Below are positions 1 to 19,648 of a stretch of DNA of 64,000 nucleotides, one piece after another (positions within the stretch are counted from its first letter, which is position 1; the number at the start of each line of letters is the position of its first letter). The notes below the pieces were generated by a model, which worked only from the letters and a program-made list of their open reading frames with translations, was not told the DNA's origin and did not search any database. The position numbers and the translations under genes are program-made. This stretch comes from Pseudomonas pharyngis (GTDB lineage: Bacteria > Pseudomonadota > Gammaproteobacteria > Pseudomonadales > Pseudomonadaceae), in NCBI RefSeq assembly GCF_021602345.1, contig NZ_BQID01000014.1:87035-151034 (forward strand), in the 5' to 3' direction.

Positions 1-3000
1 TTGCTGGAAGTACGTGGTTTCGCCGCAACTGGCGATCAGACCGATGCGCGGACCGTCCGCCGAAGGGACGATGGCCGCGTGTTGCAGGGCCTGTACGCAG
101 GCCATCAGCAGATGCCGCTGTTGCGGGTCCATCAGGCGTGCTTCCTGACGGCTGATGCCGAAGTACTCGGGATCGAAATCGAGCATGCCCGCCAGTTGGC
201 TGCGGGCACCGACCAGGCCTTCTTCGGCAGCAAAGTGTTCGATGCCCAGCTCATTGCCTTGCACCATGGCCCAGAACTCGGACAGGTTCTGTGCCCCGGC
301 CACATTGACCGCCATGCCGATGATCGCCATCGGCTGATGACCAGCATCGGTTTGCCGTACCTGCTGCACCGCTGCCACTGGCGCGGTCGACAGATGCGCC
401 GCCAGACGCCGCACCGTGACGTGTTCGAACAGATCGGCCATTGTCACCTTGTGCGGCAGTTCTTCGGCGTAACGGCCATGCAAACGCATGAGGCCGAGGC
501 TGGTGGCGCCGGCCTCGAAGAAGGTCTGCTCCGGTTCGATATCCCGGCCGATCACGGCCTGGAACAACTCACTCAGTTGCCGTTCCAGTGCGCTCAATTG
601 AACACTCGGTTGTGGCGCACTGCGCCGCTCCAAAGCCTCGCCCAGATTCGGCAAGGCCTTGCGGTCGATCTTGCCGCTGGGGGTGCGTGGCCATAGGTCG
701 ATCCGCCGGTATTCATCGATTCGCACATGGGCCGGCAGCAGCTGCGCGACCTGACGATCCAGCTTGCCGGATGTCGCAGGTTCGCCATCGAGTTGCAGCC
801 AGGCAATCAGCCGTGGCGGATCGGCCTGCACCGCGACCACCGCGTTGACCACTTCCGGCACCTGCATCAGCGCCGCCTCGATCTGCCCCAGTTCCAGGCG
901 ATGGCCGCTGAGTTTGATCTGCTGATCGTCACGTCCCAAGTAATGCAGGCAGCCCCGGGCATCGGACCACGCCAGATCGCCGGTGCGGTAGTACAAACAG
1001 CCGTCTGCCAGCTCGACAAACCGTGCGGCGTTCAGGGCAGGATCGGCCAGATAACAGCGGGCAACCATCGGCCCGGCCACCAGCAGATAGCCGCGACAGC
1101 CGTTGGGCACCGGGCGGTCGTGTTCATCCACCAGCAGCAACCGCGCATTGCCGACGGCATGGCCGATCGGCGCGCGCAACGGCCAGTTCCGCGCCACGGG
1201 CGGCAGGCGCAAGGCGCTGACCACGTGGGTTTCGGTCGGGCCATAGTGGTTGAACAGCGAGGCCTGCGGCATGCCGTCGAACCAGTTGCGCAGCGCATCG
1301 GTGCAGAGCAATTGCTCGCCGGCCGTGATCACCTCGCGCAACGCCGACGGGTAAATGCCCCGGGCCACCGCGGTTTGCGTCAGATGCTGCAAGGCCACGT
1401 AAGGCAGGAACAGGCGCTCGATCCGCGCCTCGACCATGTAATCCAGCAACGCCTCGGCATCCTGACGCCAGCGCGGCGTGATCAGGTGATAACAACCGCC
1501 GCCGCACAGGGTGCTGAAAATCTCCTGAAACGACACATCGAACGACAGCATCGAGAACTGCAGGGTCACCGCTTTCGCCGGCAACTGCCCTTCGGTGCGC
1601 TGCCATTGCAGCAGGTTGCACAGGGTGCGTTCCGACACTTGCACCCCTTTGGGCGTGCCCGTCGATCCGGAAGTGAACAGCGTGTACAACGGCCGTTCGC
1701 CAGCGTGGCGTGGACGCTCGAACGTTCCGGCATCGGCGCGCAGATCGACCCGATGGGTGGCGAATCGTCCGGCGTTCAGGTCATCCAGTGCAGCCTTGGT
1801 CGCGTCGCTGAACAGCACACAAAGCGGCTGCGCCTGCTGCAGCACCTGACGCTGGATCGCCACCGGGTAAGCAGGGTCCAGCGGCACGGCGGTCAGGTTG
1901 AGTTTGGCCAGGGCCAGCAAGGCGACAATGTGCTCCACCGAGGCATCGAGGAACAGCACGACATGCAACGGCGCGTTCCCGGCCGGCAACGGATGGCGCT
2001 CGATCAGGTTTGCCGCCAGAGCATCGGCCAGCGCATTCAGCTCGCTGTAGTTGAGGCGCTGCTGGCCTTGAACCAGCGCGACCGCCTCCGGCGTGCAAAG
2101 CACTTGATGCTCGAACCCGTCCGCCAGTGTGTTGAACGGCAGCGCAATCTGCGGACCTTCGCTGGCGGGTGGCAGGCTGCGTCGATACGGGCCGAGCAAA
2201 TCGTTGAAGTTGGCCGCCGGGTTTTCCAGCAACAGATCCAGACCCCGGCGGAACAGCGCGTTCAACGCCCGCATCTGTTCGGCATCGAAATAGCTGCACT
2301 GATATTCCCACCAGCATTCCAGCTGCGAACCGCTGCCCACCATCAACAACGTCAACGGGCACTTGGCATGTAACTGCTCGTTGAATGCCAGCGTGGCGCG
2401 CAGGTTTGAGTCGGCCAGTGCGGCGTAGTCAGTGTTTTCCAGCACGAACATGAAGTCGAACAACGAGGGGCTCGACGACAGCCGCAGGTCTTCCACCAGA
2501 TCCGCCAGCGCCACGTCCTGCAACGCCAGCACCTCGCGCACGGTGGCGGTCTGTTTGCGCAACTGCTCGCCCAGCGTGGATGCGTGTTCAACGGCGGTCG
2601 GGATCAGCACGGTGTTGGCAAACATGCCGACGGTGTCTTCGAACTCCGCCAGTGGCCGGTTGGCCACCGGGCTGGCGATCCGTGGCCGCTCGCACCCGGT
2701 CAGGGCGTACAGGCTCCAGGCGAAGACACTGAACAGCACTTCGAAACGGGTCAGCCGTTGTTGGGTGCAAAAGCGCTCAAGAGCCGCACTGCGCAGGGTG
2801 CCCAAGGGTTCGCGGTGCAACCGGGCGTGGGGGCTGAATTCGCGCATTGGCATCAATGCAGGCGACGGTTCTTCCTGACGGCGATGCAATTCGGCGAGGG
2901 CGCGGCGCTGGTCGCGATAATGCGGATCGACGCCCCACTGGCGCTGCCACTGACCAAACTCCAGCGTCGTCAATCGGGCGGACGGTTGCAAGCTATCGCG

Positions 3001-5274
3001 GCCTTGCAGGGCATCAGCGTAAAGCTGCGTCAGGTCATCGAACAACAGGTTCACCGACCAGCCATCGACGATGATGTGATGCAGGTTCAGCAACAGCCGG
3101 CAGCTGCCATCGGCGAACGGCAGCAGCCAGGCTTGAAACAGATTCGAGGTGGTCAGGTCGAACGGCGCGGCGAACACCAGCTCGACGAAGGCCTGCCAGT
3201 TGTTCTCGGTGAAATGCCCGACCGCGAAGGTGCGACAGGTCGAACCCTGCTCGGCGATTACCTGATCCAGTCCATCGGCACCCGCCACGAATGCCGTGCG
3301 CAACCCCGGATGACGCTGCACCAGACGCCCCAAAGCCTCGGCCAGTGCCGCAACTTCGACACCTGCCGCCAGATGCAGAATCAGCGGCACGCTGTAGGCG
3401 GTCGAGGTCGGCGAGCGTTGCTGCAACAGCCATAGGCGGCGCTGTTCGGCGGTGGCCGGCAGGCGTTTGGCGCTGCTGATCGGAGGCGCGGGTGGGTAAA
3501 TCGACTCGCCGTTCGTTTCACCGTTCAGTTGTGCGGCCAATGACGAGAAAGGCTCGTTGAGCAACGTATCGATGGCGATCTCGCGCTGCCAGTGGACACG
3601 GATCGCCGAACGCAGGCGCAGCGCCTTGAGCGAATCGCCGCCACTGCCCAGCCAGTCGTCCTGCGCGCTCAGAGCCGGTTGGCCGAGCAGCGAGCGGGCC
3701 TGACTCAGCAACCAGTCCAGGGCCGGTGAAGCGTTTTCGTTATCCGTAGCCGCCAGGACTGGATGCCACGGACTCAACCCTTGGGCCAGCAAGCCATCAC
3801 GATCGATCTTGCCATTGGCCGTCAGCGGCAGGCGCTCCAGCAGGAACAGCTGATGCGGCCGCATATACGGCGCCAGTTGTGCCCGCAGATGGTTTTCGAA
3901 TTCCTGATAGTCCAGATCCCCGCGAGGCACGATGAACGCCAGCAACTGATGGTCTTCTGCCGCCTGCCGCCGGGTGCAGACGTACACCTGCGCCACGCCT
4001 GGATGCTCCAGGATCCGTTGCTCCACCTCCCCCGGTTCGATCCGGAAGCCGCGAATCTTCACCTGCCGGTCGACCCGCCCCAGGTACTCGATCAAGCCTT
4101 CGGCATTGCGCCGCACCAGATCGCCGGTGCGGTAATGCACCTGAGCGCCACCGTCGAGGTCGGGCAAACGGACGAACTGGCGAGCGGTTTCTTCGCGCCG
4201 GTTGCGGTAGCCACGGGCGACACCGCTGCCACTCAAATACAGCTCGCCGACCTCGCCCGCCGGCACCGGGCGTTGCTGCTCATCCAGCACCTGCACGCCG
4301 GTATCCGGCAACGGTCGGCCAATGGGCGCCGAGTCACCGGCAAAATCGCGGCTGATCGGCCAGCACAGGGCAAACGTGGTGCATTCGGTGGGGCCGTAGA
4401 CGTTGAAGATCCGGCAGCGGCTCTCAGGATTGGCCCGATACCAGCCGCGCACGGCGGCAGCGCTGATCTGCTCACCGCCGATCAGTACCTGACGCATGCT
4501 GGAAAAGCACGACGGCCACTCGGCAATCAACGTGTTGAACAGCGACACGGTCATGAACAGATTGTCGACCTGGGTGCGCTCCAGCACCTCGGCCAGTCGA
4601 CGCGCATCCAGCACGCCCTCGTCGGCGATCATCACGCAGCAACCGCCGTTGAGCAGCGGCGCCCACAGTTCGAAACTGCACGCATCGAACGCCGGGTTGG
4701 ACAGGCAGGCAAACCGGTCCGTCGGGCGAATCTCGATATAGCCGTCGGTATGCGCCAGCCGCAGCAGGCCGCGTTCGCCGACCTCAACCGCTTTTGGCGT
4801 GCCGGTGGTGCCCGAGGTGTAGAACAGGAACATCACCTCGGCAAAGTCTTCGGCCAGCGCTTGCCGCGGAGCGTCCGGCTGATCGAGCAAGGCCTCGACA
4901 CTGGTTTGCCACAGTGACGGCGACCACAGCGGCTCTTCATCCAGGGTAATCAGGCCGACACACGCCGCATCCGCCAGCATCAACTCCCGACGTTTGCGCG
5001 GGCTCGCCCGATCCAGCGGCACCACCACCGCACCGACCTTCAACGCACCGATAATCGCCGCCAGCCATTGCCATGAACGCGGCATGCACAACGCCAGCGA
5101 CTGGCCGGGCTCGACGCCGCGCGCCAGCAACCCTCGGGCGATGCGCTCGCTGGCGCTGGCCAGTTCGGCGTAAGTCAGCGTGACCGATTGATCGATCACC
5201 GCCGAGGCTTGCGGATTACCCGCCACTTGCTCGGCAAAACGCGCGAGCAATGGCCTGTCATTGGACGCACTCAT
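1..5274 (-). CDS. Hybrid NRPS-PKS protein, A-T-C-A-T-KS..., 3' end cut by window edge
   Basis: About 1758 residues are visible and the frame is still open at base 1. Domains in order are: an adenylation domain (about 10-500), a carrier with the WLGSGGDSLKAL motif (about 530-590), a condensation domain with HHIIVDGWS (about 610-1040), a second adenylation domain with TSGSTGTPKG (about 1060-1540), a carrier with FFEAGATSL (about 1560-1630), and a ketosynthase starting at AIIGMAVNVAGA (about base 345). The ketosynthase active-site cysteine lies beyond the edge. Read by eye, the second A domain has the pocket code D-V-Q-L-I-A-H-V-V, the classical proline code. The first has D-A-F near its start and a hydrophobic pocket, so a branched aliphatic residue is possible. 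The start ATG overlaps the stop of the upstream gene (ATGA), so translation is probably coupled. There is no N-terminal condensation domain, although the preceding protein ends in a thioesterase. Confidence 0.93.
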   Translation of the reverse strand, partial: MSASNDRPLLARFAEQVAGNPQASAVIDQSVTLTYAELASASERIARGLLARGVEPGQSLALCMPRSWQWLAAIIGALKVGAVVVPLDRASPRKRRELMLADAACVGLITLDEEPLWSPSLWQTSVEALLDQPDAPRQALAEDFAEVMFLFYTSGTTGTPKAVEVGERGLLRLAHTDGYIEIRPTDRFACLSNPAFDACSFELWAPLLNGGCCVMIADEGVLDARRLAEVLERTQVDNLFMTVSLFNTLIAEWPSCFSSMRQVLIGGEQISAAAVRGWYRANPESRCRIFNVYGPTECTTFALCWPISRDFAGDSAPIGRPLPDTGVQVLDEQQRPVPAGEVGELYLSGSGVARGYRNRREETARQFVRLPDLDGGAQVHYRTGDLVRRNAEGLIEYLGRVDRQVKIRGFRIEPGEVEQRILEHPGVAQVYVCTRRQAAEDHQLLAFIVPRGDLDYQEFENHLRAQLAPYMRPHQLFLLERLPLTANGKIDRDGLLAQGLSPWHPVLAATDNENASPALDWLLSQARSLLGQPALSAQDDWLGSGGDSLKALRLRSAIRVHWQREIAIDTLLNEPFSSLAAQLNGETNGESIYPPAPPISSAKRLPATAEQRRLWLLQQRSPTSTAYSVPLILHLAAGVEVAALAEALGRLVQRHPGLRTAFVAGADGLDQVIAEQGSTCRTFAVGHFTENNWQAFVELVFAAPFDLTTSNLFQAWLLPFADGSCRLLLNLHHIIVDGWSVNLLFDDLTQLYADALQGRDSLQPSARLTTLEFGQWQRQWGVDPHYRDQRRALAELHRRQEEPSPALMPMREFSPHARLHREPLGTLRSAALERFCTQQRLTRFEVLFSVFAWSLYALTGCERPRIASPVANRPLAEFEDTVGMFANTVLIPTAVEHASTLGEQLRKQTATVREVLALQDVALADLVEDLRLSSSPSLFDFMFVLENTDYAALADSNLRATLAFNEQLHAKCPLTLLMVGSGSQLECWWEYQCSYFDAEQMRALNALFRRGLDLLLENPAANFNDLLGPYRRSLPPASEGPQIALPFNTLADGFEHQVLCTPEAVALVQGQQRLNYSELNALADALAANLIERHPLPAGNAPLHVVLFLDASVEHIVALLALAKLNLTAVPLDPAYPVAIQRQVLQQAQPLCVLFSDATKAALDDLNAGRFATHRVDLRADAGTFERPRHAGERPLYTLFTSGSTGTPKGVQVSERTLCNLLQWQRTEGQLPAKAVTLQFSMLSFDVSFQEIFSTLCGGGCYHLITPRWRQDAEALLDYMVEARIERLFLPYVALQHLTQTAVARGIYPSALREVITAGEQLLCTDALRNWFDGMPQASLFNHYGPTETHVVSALRLPPVARNWPLRAPIGHAVGNARLLLVDEHDRPVPNGCRGYLLVAGPMVARCYLADPALNAARFVELADGCLYYRTGDLAWSDARGCLHYLGRDDQQIKLSGHRLELGQIEAALMQVPEVVNAVVAVQADPPRLIAWLQLDGEPATSGKLDRQVAQLLPAHVRIDEYRRIDLWPRTPSGKIDRKALPNLGEALERRSAPQPSVQLSALERQLSELFQAVIGRDIEPEQTFFEAGATSLGLMRLHGRYAEELPHKVTMADLFEHVTVRRLAAHLSTAPVAAVQQVRQTDAGHQPMAIIGMAVNVAGAQNLSEFWAMVQGNELGIEHFAAEEGLVGARSQLAGMLDFDPEYFGISRQEARLMDPQQRHLLMACVQALQHAAIVPSADGPRIGLIASCGETTYFQQ

Positions 5275-8200
5275 CATTTCGCCTCCTGCGCGTCGAAGCG
5301 TTGCAGCTCCCGACGGATGATTTGCGAGACCCGGTGGATTTCCGCGCTTTCGAGCATGTCCCAGTGCCCGCCGCTGACCAGTTTCGCCAGATAGCCGCTG
5401 CCCGCGCGGCGACGCCAGAAGCCCCGCAGTTCATGCAACTGATGGCGGCTGAAATCTTCCCGCGCCTGGATCAGCACCACTCGACCGGCGCGCGGCGCGC
5501 ACTCATAGGCGGCCATGGCCAGGCGGTTGTGGTTGTAGATGTTGAAGTAGCGCTCGACCTGCGCGTCCTCGATGCCGGGGTACATGCCATTGAAACGCAC
5601 CAGTTTGTCGCGGAACTCGGCCATGTCCACGGTGCCGATCTGCTCGCGGAAACCCGGATCGTCGCTGCCCTGGGTGTCGAGCAGCACCACCGTCACCTGA
5701 CGATGCCCCGCCGCCGTCAACCGCCGCGCCATTTCATAGGCCACCAGGCCGCCGAACGACAGCCCGGTGAGGATCAGCGGTTGCTGCGTCAGCGGTTCGA
5801 TCTGGCGCAAGTAAGCCTCGGCCATCGCTTCGACCGTCGGCTCGGTGCTCTCCCCCGGATTCAGCCCCGGCGATTGCACGCCGTAGACCCCGGTCTCATC
5901 CGGCAGCACCTTGGCCAGCGACAGGTAACAGAACGCCGTACCGCCCGCCGGGTGAATGCACACCACGTTGTGCTGGCCGCTGCCGCGACGGAACTCGATC
6001 AGGTTGCTCTGGGCCAGCGCCGGGTTGGCCCCGACTCGCAGCCAGCCGCCCAGCGCCTCGATGGTCGGGTAGCTGAGCACCACGCGCACCGGCACTTCGA
6101 CCGCGAACTGCTGGCTGATTTCATGGGCCATCTTGATCGCGGCGATCGAGGTGCCGCCGACGTTGAAGAAGTTGTCACGAATGCCGATCTGCGGCGCCAG
6201 CAACAGGCTTTTCCAGATCTGGTACAGCGCCAGTTCGATGTGATCGCGCGGGCTGCTCAAGTTGACTTGGCGCTTGGTCATCTCTTCATCCGCCAATGCT
6301 GTCAGCGCGGCACGGTCGACTTTGCCATTGGCGGTCAGCGGCAAGGCGTCGAGCCACAGATAGCTGCCGGGGATCACCGCTCTGGGCAGGGTCGTCGCCA
6401 GATGGGCGTGCACTGCGGCTTCGTCCACGGTCTCGGCCACCACGCAACAGGCCACCAGCCGCTGATCCTGCGCTGCTTCGCCGACCATCAGCACCACGGC
6501 GCTGCGAATGCCGGGAAACGCTTCGAGCCGGGCCTCGATCTCGCCCAGTTCCAGGCGCACGCCGCGCAACTTGACCTGGAAGTCGTTGCGACCCAGAAAC
6601 TCCAGCTGACCGTCCGGGCGATAACGCGCCAGATCGCCGCTGCGATAGAGCCGATCGCCTGTGACAAAGGGATTGTCGATAAAGCGCTCTGCGCTGAGCT
6701 GCGCCAGCCCCAGATAACCCCGGGCCACGCCCACGCCGCCAATGTGCAGATGCCCGGTCACGCCCACCGGCACCGGGTGGTCGCGGTCATCGAGCACGTA
6801 AAAACGGTTGTTGGCAATCGGCCGACCGATCGGCAGTTGCCGGGTCGGCACCTCGGCGCCGGGCTCCAGGGTCCAGATGCTGTTGATCACCGTGGTTTCG
6901 GTCGGGCCGTAGACGTTGTGCAGCCGCGCATGGGGCAGTCGCTCCTGAAAGCGCCGGGCCAGGGCCGGCGGCAGTTCACCGCCGCCGCTGAACACGTCAG
7001 TCAGCGACGCACACTGGCTGACCTCCTCGACCTCCAGAAACAACTGCAACATCGCCGGCACGAACACCAGCGCCGTGACCTGCTGCTCGCGCACCTCGCG
7101 GGCCAGATACGCCGGTTCGTAATGCCCGCCGGGTCGCGCAATAACCAATCGCCCGCCGGTTGCCAACGGCCAGAAGGTCTCCCAGGCCGAAGCATCGAAA
7201 CCGAACGGGATCTTGTGCAGCATCGCCCCTGCTTCGCCGCAGACCTGCAAACACCACAGCAGCAGATTGCTCAAGCCACGGTGGGCGACCATCGCGCCCT
7301 TGGGCAACCCGGTGGTGCCGGAGGTGTAGATCACGTAGGCGAGATGGTCCGGGGTGACGCCGACATGGCGCGGATCAAGATTGTCCGCCGGCAACGACGC
7401 CCAGCTCGCGGCATCTTGTTCGAGGTCGAGGATCGGCGCTTCCCAGGTCGAGCCTTGCACGGCTTGGCGCAAAATCCCGTGCGCCGAGCCGAGGGTCAGC
7501 AGCACCGCCGGCGTGCTGTCGCCGAGCATATGACTCAGGCGCCCCAGCGGATAATCCGGATCCAGCGGCACGTAAGCGCCGCCGGCCTTGAGCACCGCCA
7601 TCAACGCAACCGGCAACTCCAGCGAGCGCTCGATGCACACCGCCACGCGCACGTCCGGGCCAACGCCCAAGGTGCGCAAGTGCCGCGCCAGTCGGTTGGC
7701 CCGGGCATTGAGTTCGGCGTAGCTCAGGGATTCGCCCTCAAACAATACTGCGCAGGCCTGAGGGTTGCTCGCGGCCTGCGCTTCAACGAGTTGATGCACG
7801 CAGGGCGCCGTTTGCGTCAGCGGCGCGGCGCGGTTGAAATCGACCAGCACCTGCTGACGCTCAGCCTCGTTCATCAATGGCAAGGCATTGATCGGTTGCT
7901 TGGCGTCGGCGGCGATCTGTTCGAGCAAGTGACGGTAGTGCCCGCTCAGGCGCTCGATGGTTGCGATGTCGTAGAGGTCGGTGTTGTATTCCACCAGCAA
8001 GTCCAGCCGCCCATTCCGCTCGACCCATTCGAACGCCAGATCGAACTTGGCCGTGGCACTGCTGGTGCCGTACGGCGCCAGTTCCAGGCCAGGCATCTGC
8101 ACTGCGTTGCCCGGGGTGTTCTGCAGCACCAGCATCACCTGGAACAACGGCGAATGACCGGGATCGCGCGGCGGGTTGACAGCCTCGACCACGCGGTCGA

Positions 8201-9382
8201 ACGGCACATCCTGATGAGCGTGGACGTCGAGCATTTGCCCACGCACGTCGCGCAGCAGCTCGGCGAAGGTCTGCTGTGGATTCAGGCGCTGACGCAGCAC
8301 CAGGGTGTTGACGAAATGGCCGATCAGCGGCTCGACTTCCGGGCGATTGCGGTTGGCGAACGGCGTGCCGATGCACAGATCCTGCTGACCGCTGTGGCGC
8401 CACAGCAGCACCGCCAATGCGCCCAGCAGCACGTTGAACAGCGTGCCCTGAGTCTGCCGGGCCAGCGCCGTGAGTTCACGCAAGGTGCCGCGATCGACCG
8501 AGGAACTGAACGTGGCCCCGACATAACGCTGCACCAGCGGTCGTGGCCGGTCGGCGGGCAACGTCGACAACAGCGGCGCGTCGTCCAGGGTGCGCCGCCA
8601 GTAATCGAGCTGAGCGTCCAGCGCCGCACCGCCGACGCGCTGTTGCTGCCAACAGGCGTAGTCAGCGTATTGCACCGGCAACGGCGCAAGCGTCGGGGTT
8701 TCGCCACGCAGATAATCGCCGTACAGCGTGGCGACTTCGTGCAGGATCACGCCCATCGACCAGCCGTCGGCGATGATGTGATGCACGCTGTAAAGCCACA
8801 GGTATTCATCGTCGGCCACGCGCAGCAACGACGCCCGCAGCAGCGGCCCGCTGGCCAGATCGAACGGCGCCCGGGCATCCTGCTCGACGGCGAATCGCAC
8901 TTGCTGCTCGCGCTCGTCGGCAGGCAATTGGCGCAGATCCGTCACCGACAACGACAGCGGCATCGACGGGTGCACCACCTGACGCGGTTCGCCGTCGACG
9001 CTGCGAAACGTCGTGCGCAGGATTTCGTGGCGGGCCACCAGTTGGTTCATCGCCCGCTCCAGTTGCGCGACCTCCAGCCGGCCCTTGAGCGTCACCGCCG
9101 TGGGCACGTTGTAGAACGGGTTGCCGGGTTCCAGTTGATCGAGAAACCACAGTTGCCGTTGCGAGAATGACAGCGGCCAGTCCGTTTGGTCGTCGATACG
9201 CCGGGGAATCGCCGCGTCATCGTGCCCGCCGAGCAAGGCGATCAGTTCCTGTTTGTGACGTTTGAGCGCCAGGGTCAGTTCTTCCGTGAGAAACCCGCGC
9301 GGCGCCTTGCAGCGCAGCCTGTCACCGTCCACCTCGAGCACCACGCCATGGCGAGCGAACAACGCCAGCAATTGATCGGCAT

Positions 9383-9386
<4 letters not shown>
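5274..9386 (-). CDS. NRPS termination protein, docking-C-A-T-TE
   Basis: This is a 1370-residue NRPS protein. Residues 1-52 (MNADQLLALFARHGV...) look like a TubC-type N-terminal docking domain. A condensation domain follows (about 70-500, HHIIADGWS near 203, LCL type). An adenylation domain (about 530-1020) carries YTSGTTGLPKG, GFDASAWE and YGPTETT. The carrier (about 1065-1130) has the phosphopantetheine motif FFNVGGTSIAA, and a type I thioesterase (about 1150-1370) has GLSFGG. The adenylation code begins D-A-W, but I cannot assign a substrate. The gene overlaps its upstream neighbour by four bases (ATGA) and its downstream neighbour in the same way. The thioesterase should hydrolyse or cyclise the chain built by this and the preceding protein, which is unusual because a third assembly-line gene follows. 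Confidence 0.95.
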
Positions 9387-18391
<9,005 letters not shown>

Positions 18392-19203
18392 CGGAGGCTA
18401 CCGTCCATGACTACTTTATTTTTGTGATCAGGCCGGGACAGAAATGCCCCGCCAGTCAGGCCCCGGCATCAGATGCCGGCACGGTCATTCGAATTCAGGA
18501 GGATGGCGCGGCGCGCGCGTGCAGACTCGCGTTGAACGCGGGCACACGGAGAAATTCGGGGGGAGACAGGCTGGAGAAAAACGCCGCCGCGCGGTCGGCG
18601 CAGGCAACTGAAAAGTGGGCCGGATCATTGGCGACAGACGTCGCCCCGTTCATTGCATCGACGATTGCAAACCGCGTGACCAATTGAAACCTCGACTTCC
18701 ATTTGAGGGTCAACGACGAGGAACAACCTGCGCGGGGATGACAGCGCCAGGGTGGTCCCGATCGGCTGCGACTGCCGGGTCTGTAGACACACGGCAATCT
18801 TCTGGCGCCGGGTTTGTGACCCGAAGCGCCGGCGGATAATAACCACGTTTTTTGTTAGGGAGGCAAACAAAATGTAGGAAATTTGCTAAATAAATATCGG
18901 ACGTTTCCCACATGGTTGTGACGATGGCAAAGGGACAGGGATGTCAAAAATGCTCGTACACCGTACCGCCGTTTCCTGCAGGCCACGGGCATCGAAAACC
19001 GCTGCAGCGTCTTGAGTGGCCAGCGAAAAAGTCACCACGCGACCTACCTCGATAGCCGGGCGCTAACAAGCGCTAACAACGCATAACTGGCAGTCATTCG
19101 GCTGTGAAGGCAGGCTTGAATCTCACCGCTGAACGCCGGGCCACCTGCAAATCTTTTCGGCAGCCGCGCTCAGTCGAACGATGGTTTTGCGAGGGATTCG
19201 ACC
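18392..19203. other. Non-coding stretch upstream of NRPS operon
   Basis: No open frame here has the codon use, start signal or recognisable motifs of a gene. The part around 18835-18900 is clearly more AT-rich than its surroundings and is the likeliest place for the promoter of the leftward NRPS operon. I could not pick out convincing -35 and -10 boxes or a known operator. About 0.45 kb would then be untranslated leader. Confidence 0.5.
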
Positions 19204-19608
19204 ATGGCTGAAGGTTATCGCCACACTTGCCTGTGCGAGTCAGACCGGCTCGGCAACGACGAATTGTATGCCTTGGTCGCGGGCGCCGTCCGGCATGGCC
19301 GGGGTGAGGCGCAACAGCTGTTCGCGACGGTGACACCGTTGCTTATCGCCTTCTACGAAGGTCAGGTGCAGGCTGGGCGGATCCGTCGCGAAGACACCGG
19401 CAGCCTCGTTCAGCAAGCCTTCAGGGCGCTCTATCAGGAACAGGCCGCCCATGACCCGAGCTTTCCGTTTCGCGCCTGGCTGATCGAAATCGCCCGCTCG
19501 ACCCTGCTCGACAATCTTGGCCATCGCGGCGCTGATGCCGTGGCCACGGCCGACGCGCTGGCGGGTGCATCTGCACGGGAATGTCATGAACCCACACGGG
19601 CCACATGA
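19204..19608 (+). CDS. Short sigma-70 region 2-like protein
   Basis: This is a 134-residue protein with a good ribosome binding site (GAGGGA about 8 bases before ATG). The middle part, with LVQQAFRALYQEQ followed by FPFRAWLIEIARSTLLDNL, resembles region 2 of ECF sigma factors, where the usual pattern is LVQETF...PFRAWLxxIARN. No region 4 helix-turn-helix follows, since the protein stops about 35 residues later in a low-complexity Ala-rich tail. It may be a truncated ECF sigma factor or a stand-alone region 2 protein of unknown role. It precedes an Ohr-type peroxidase gene by 40 bases on the same strand, so the two could be co-transcribed. The family call is moderate and the function is inferred only. 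Confidence 0.5.
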   Translation: MAEGYRHTCLCESDRLGNDELYALVAGAVRHGRGEAQQLFATVTPLLIAFYEGQVQAGRIRREDTGSLVQQAFRALYQEQAAHDPSFPFRAWLIEIARSTLLDNLGHRGADAVATADALAGASARECHEPTRAT

Positions 19609-19648
19609 GCCGCCCTCCACGCTGTGAAATGCTTTTCAGGGAATGCCC

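Noticed and set aside
5250-9170. A 1306-codon plus-strand open frame, and other long plus-strand frames opposite the NRPS genes
   Set aside because: The translations are rich in His, Gln and Arg with no domain motifs, while the minus strand carries continuous A, C, T and TE motifs. Long antisense frames are expected in GC-rich DNA.
18495-18797. A 100-codon minus-strand frame upstream of the NRPS operon
   Set aside because: It is Ser/Arg/Pro-rich, has no ribosome site and no recognisable motif. Treated as non-coding.
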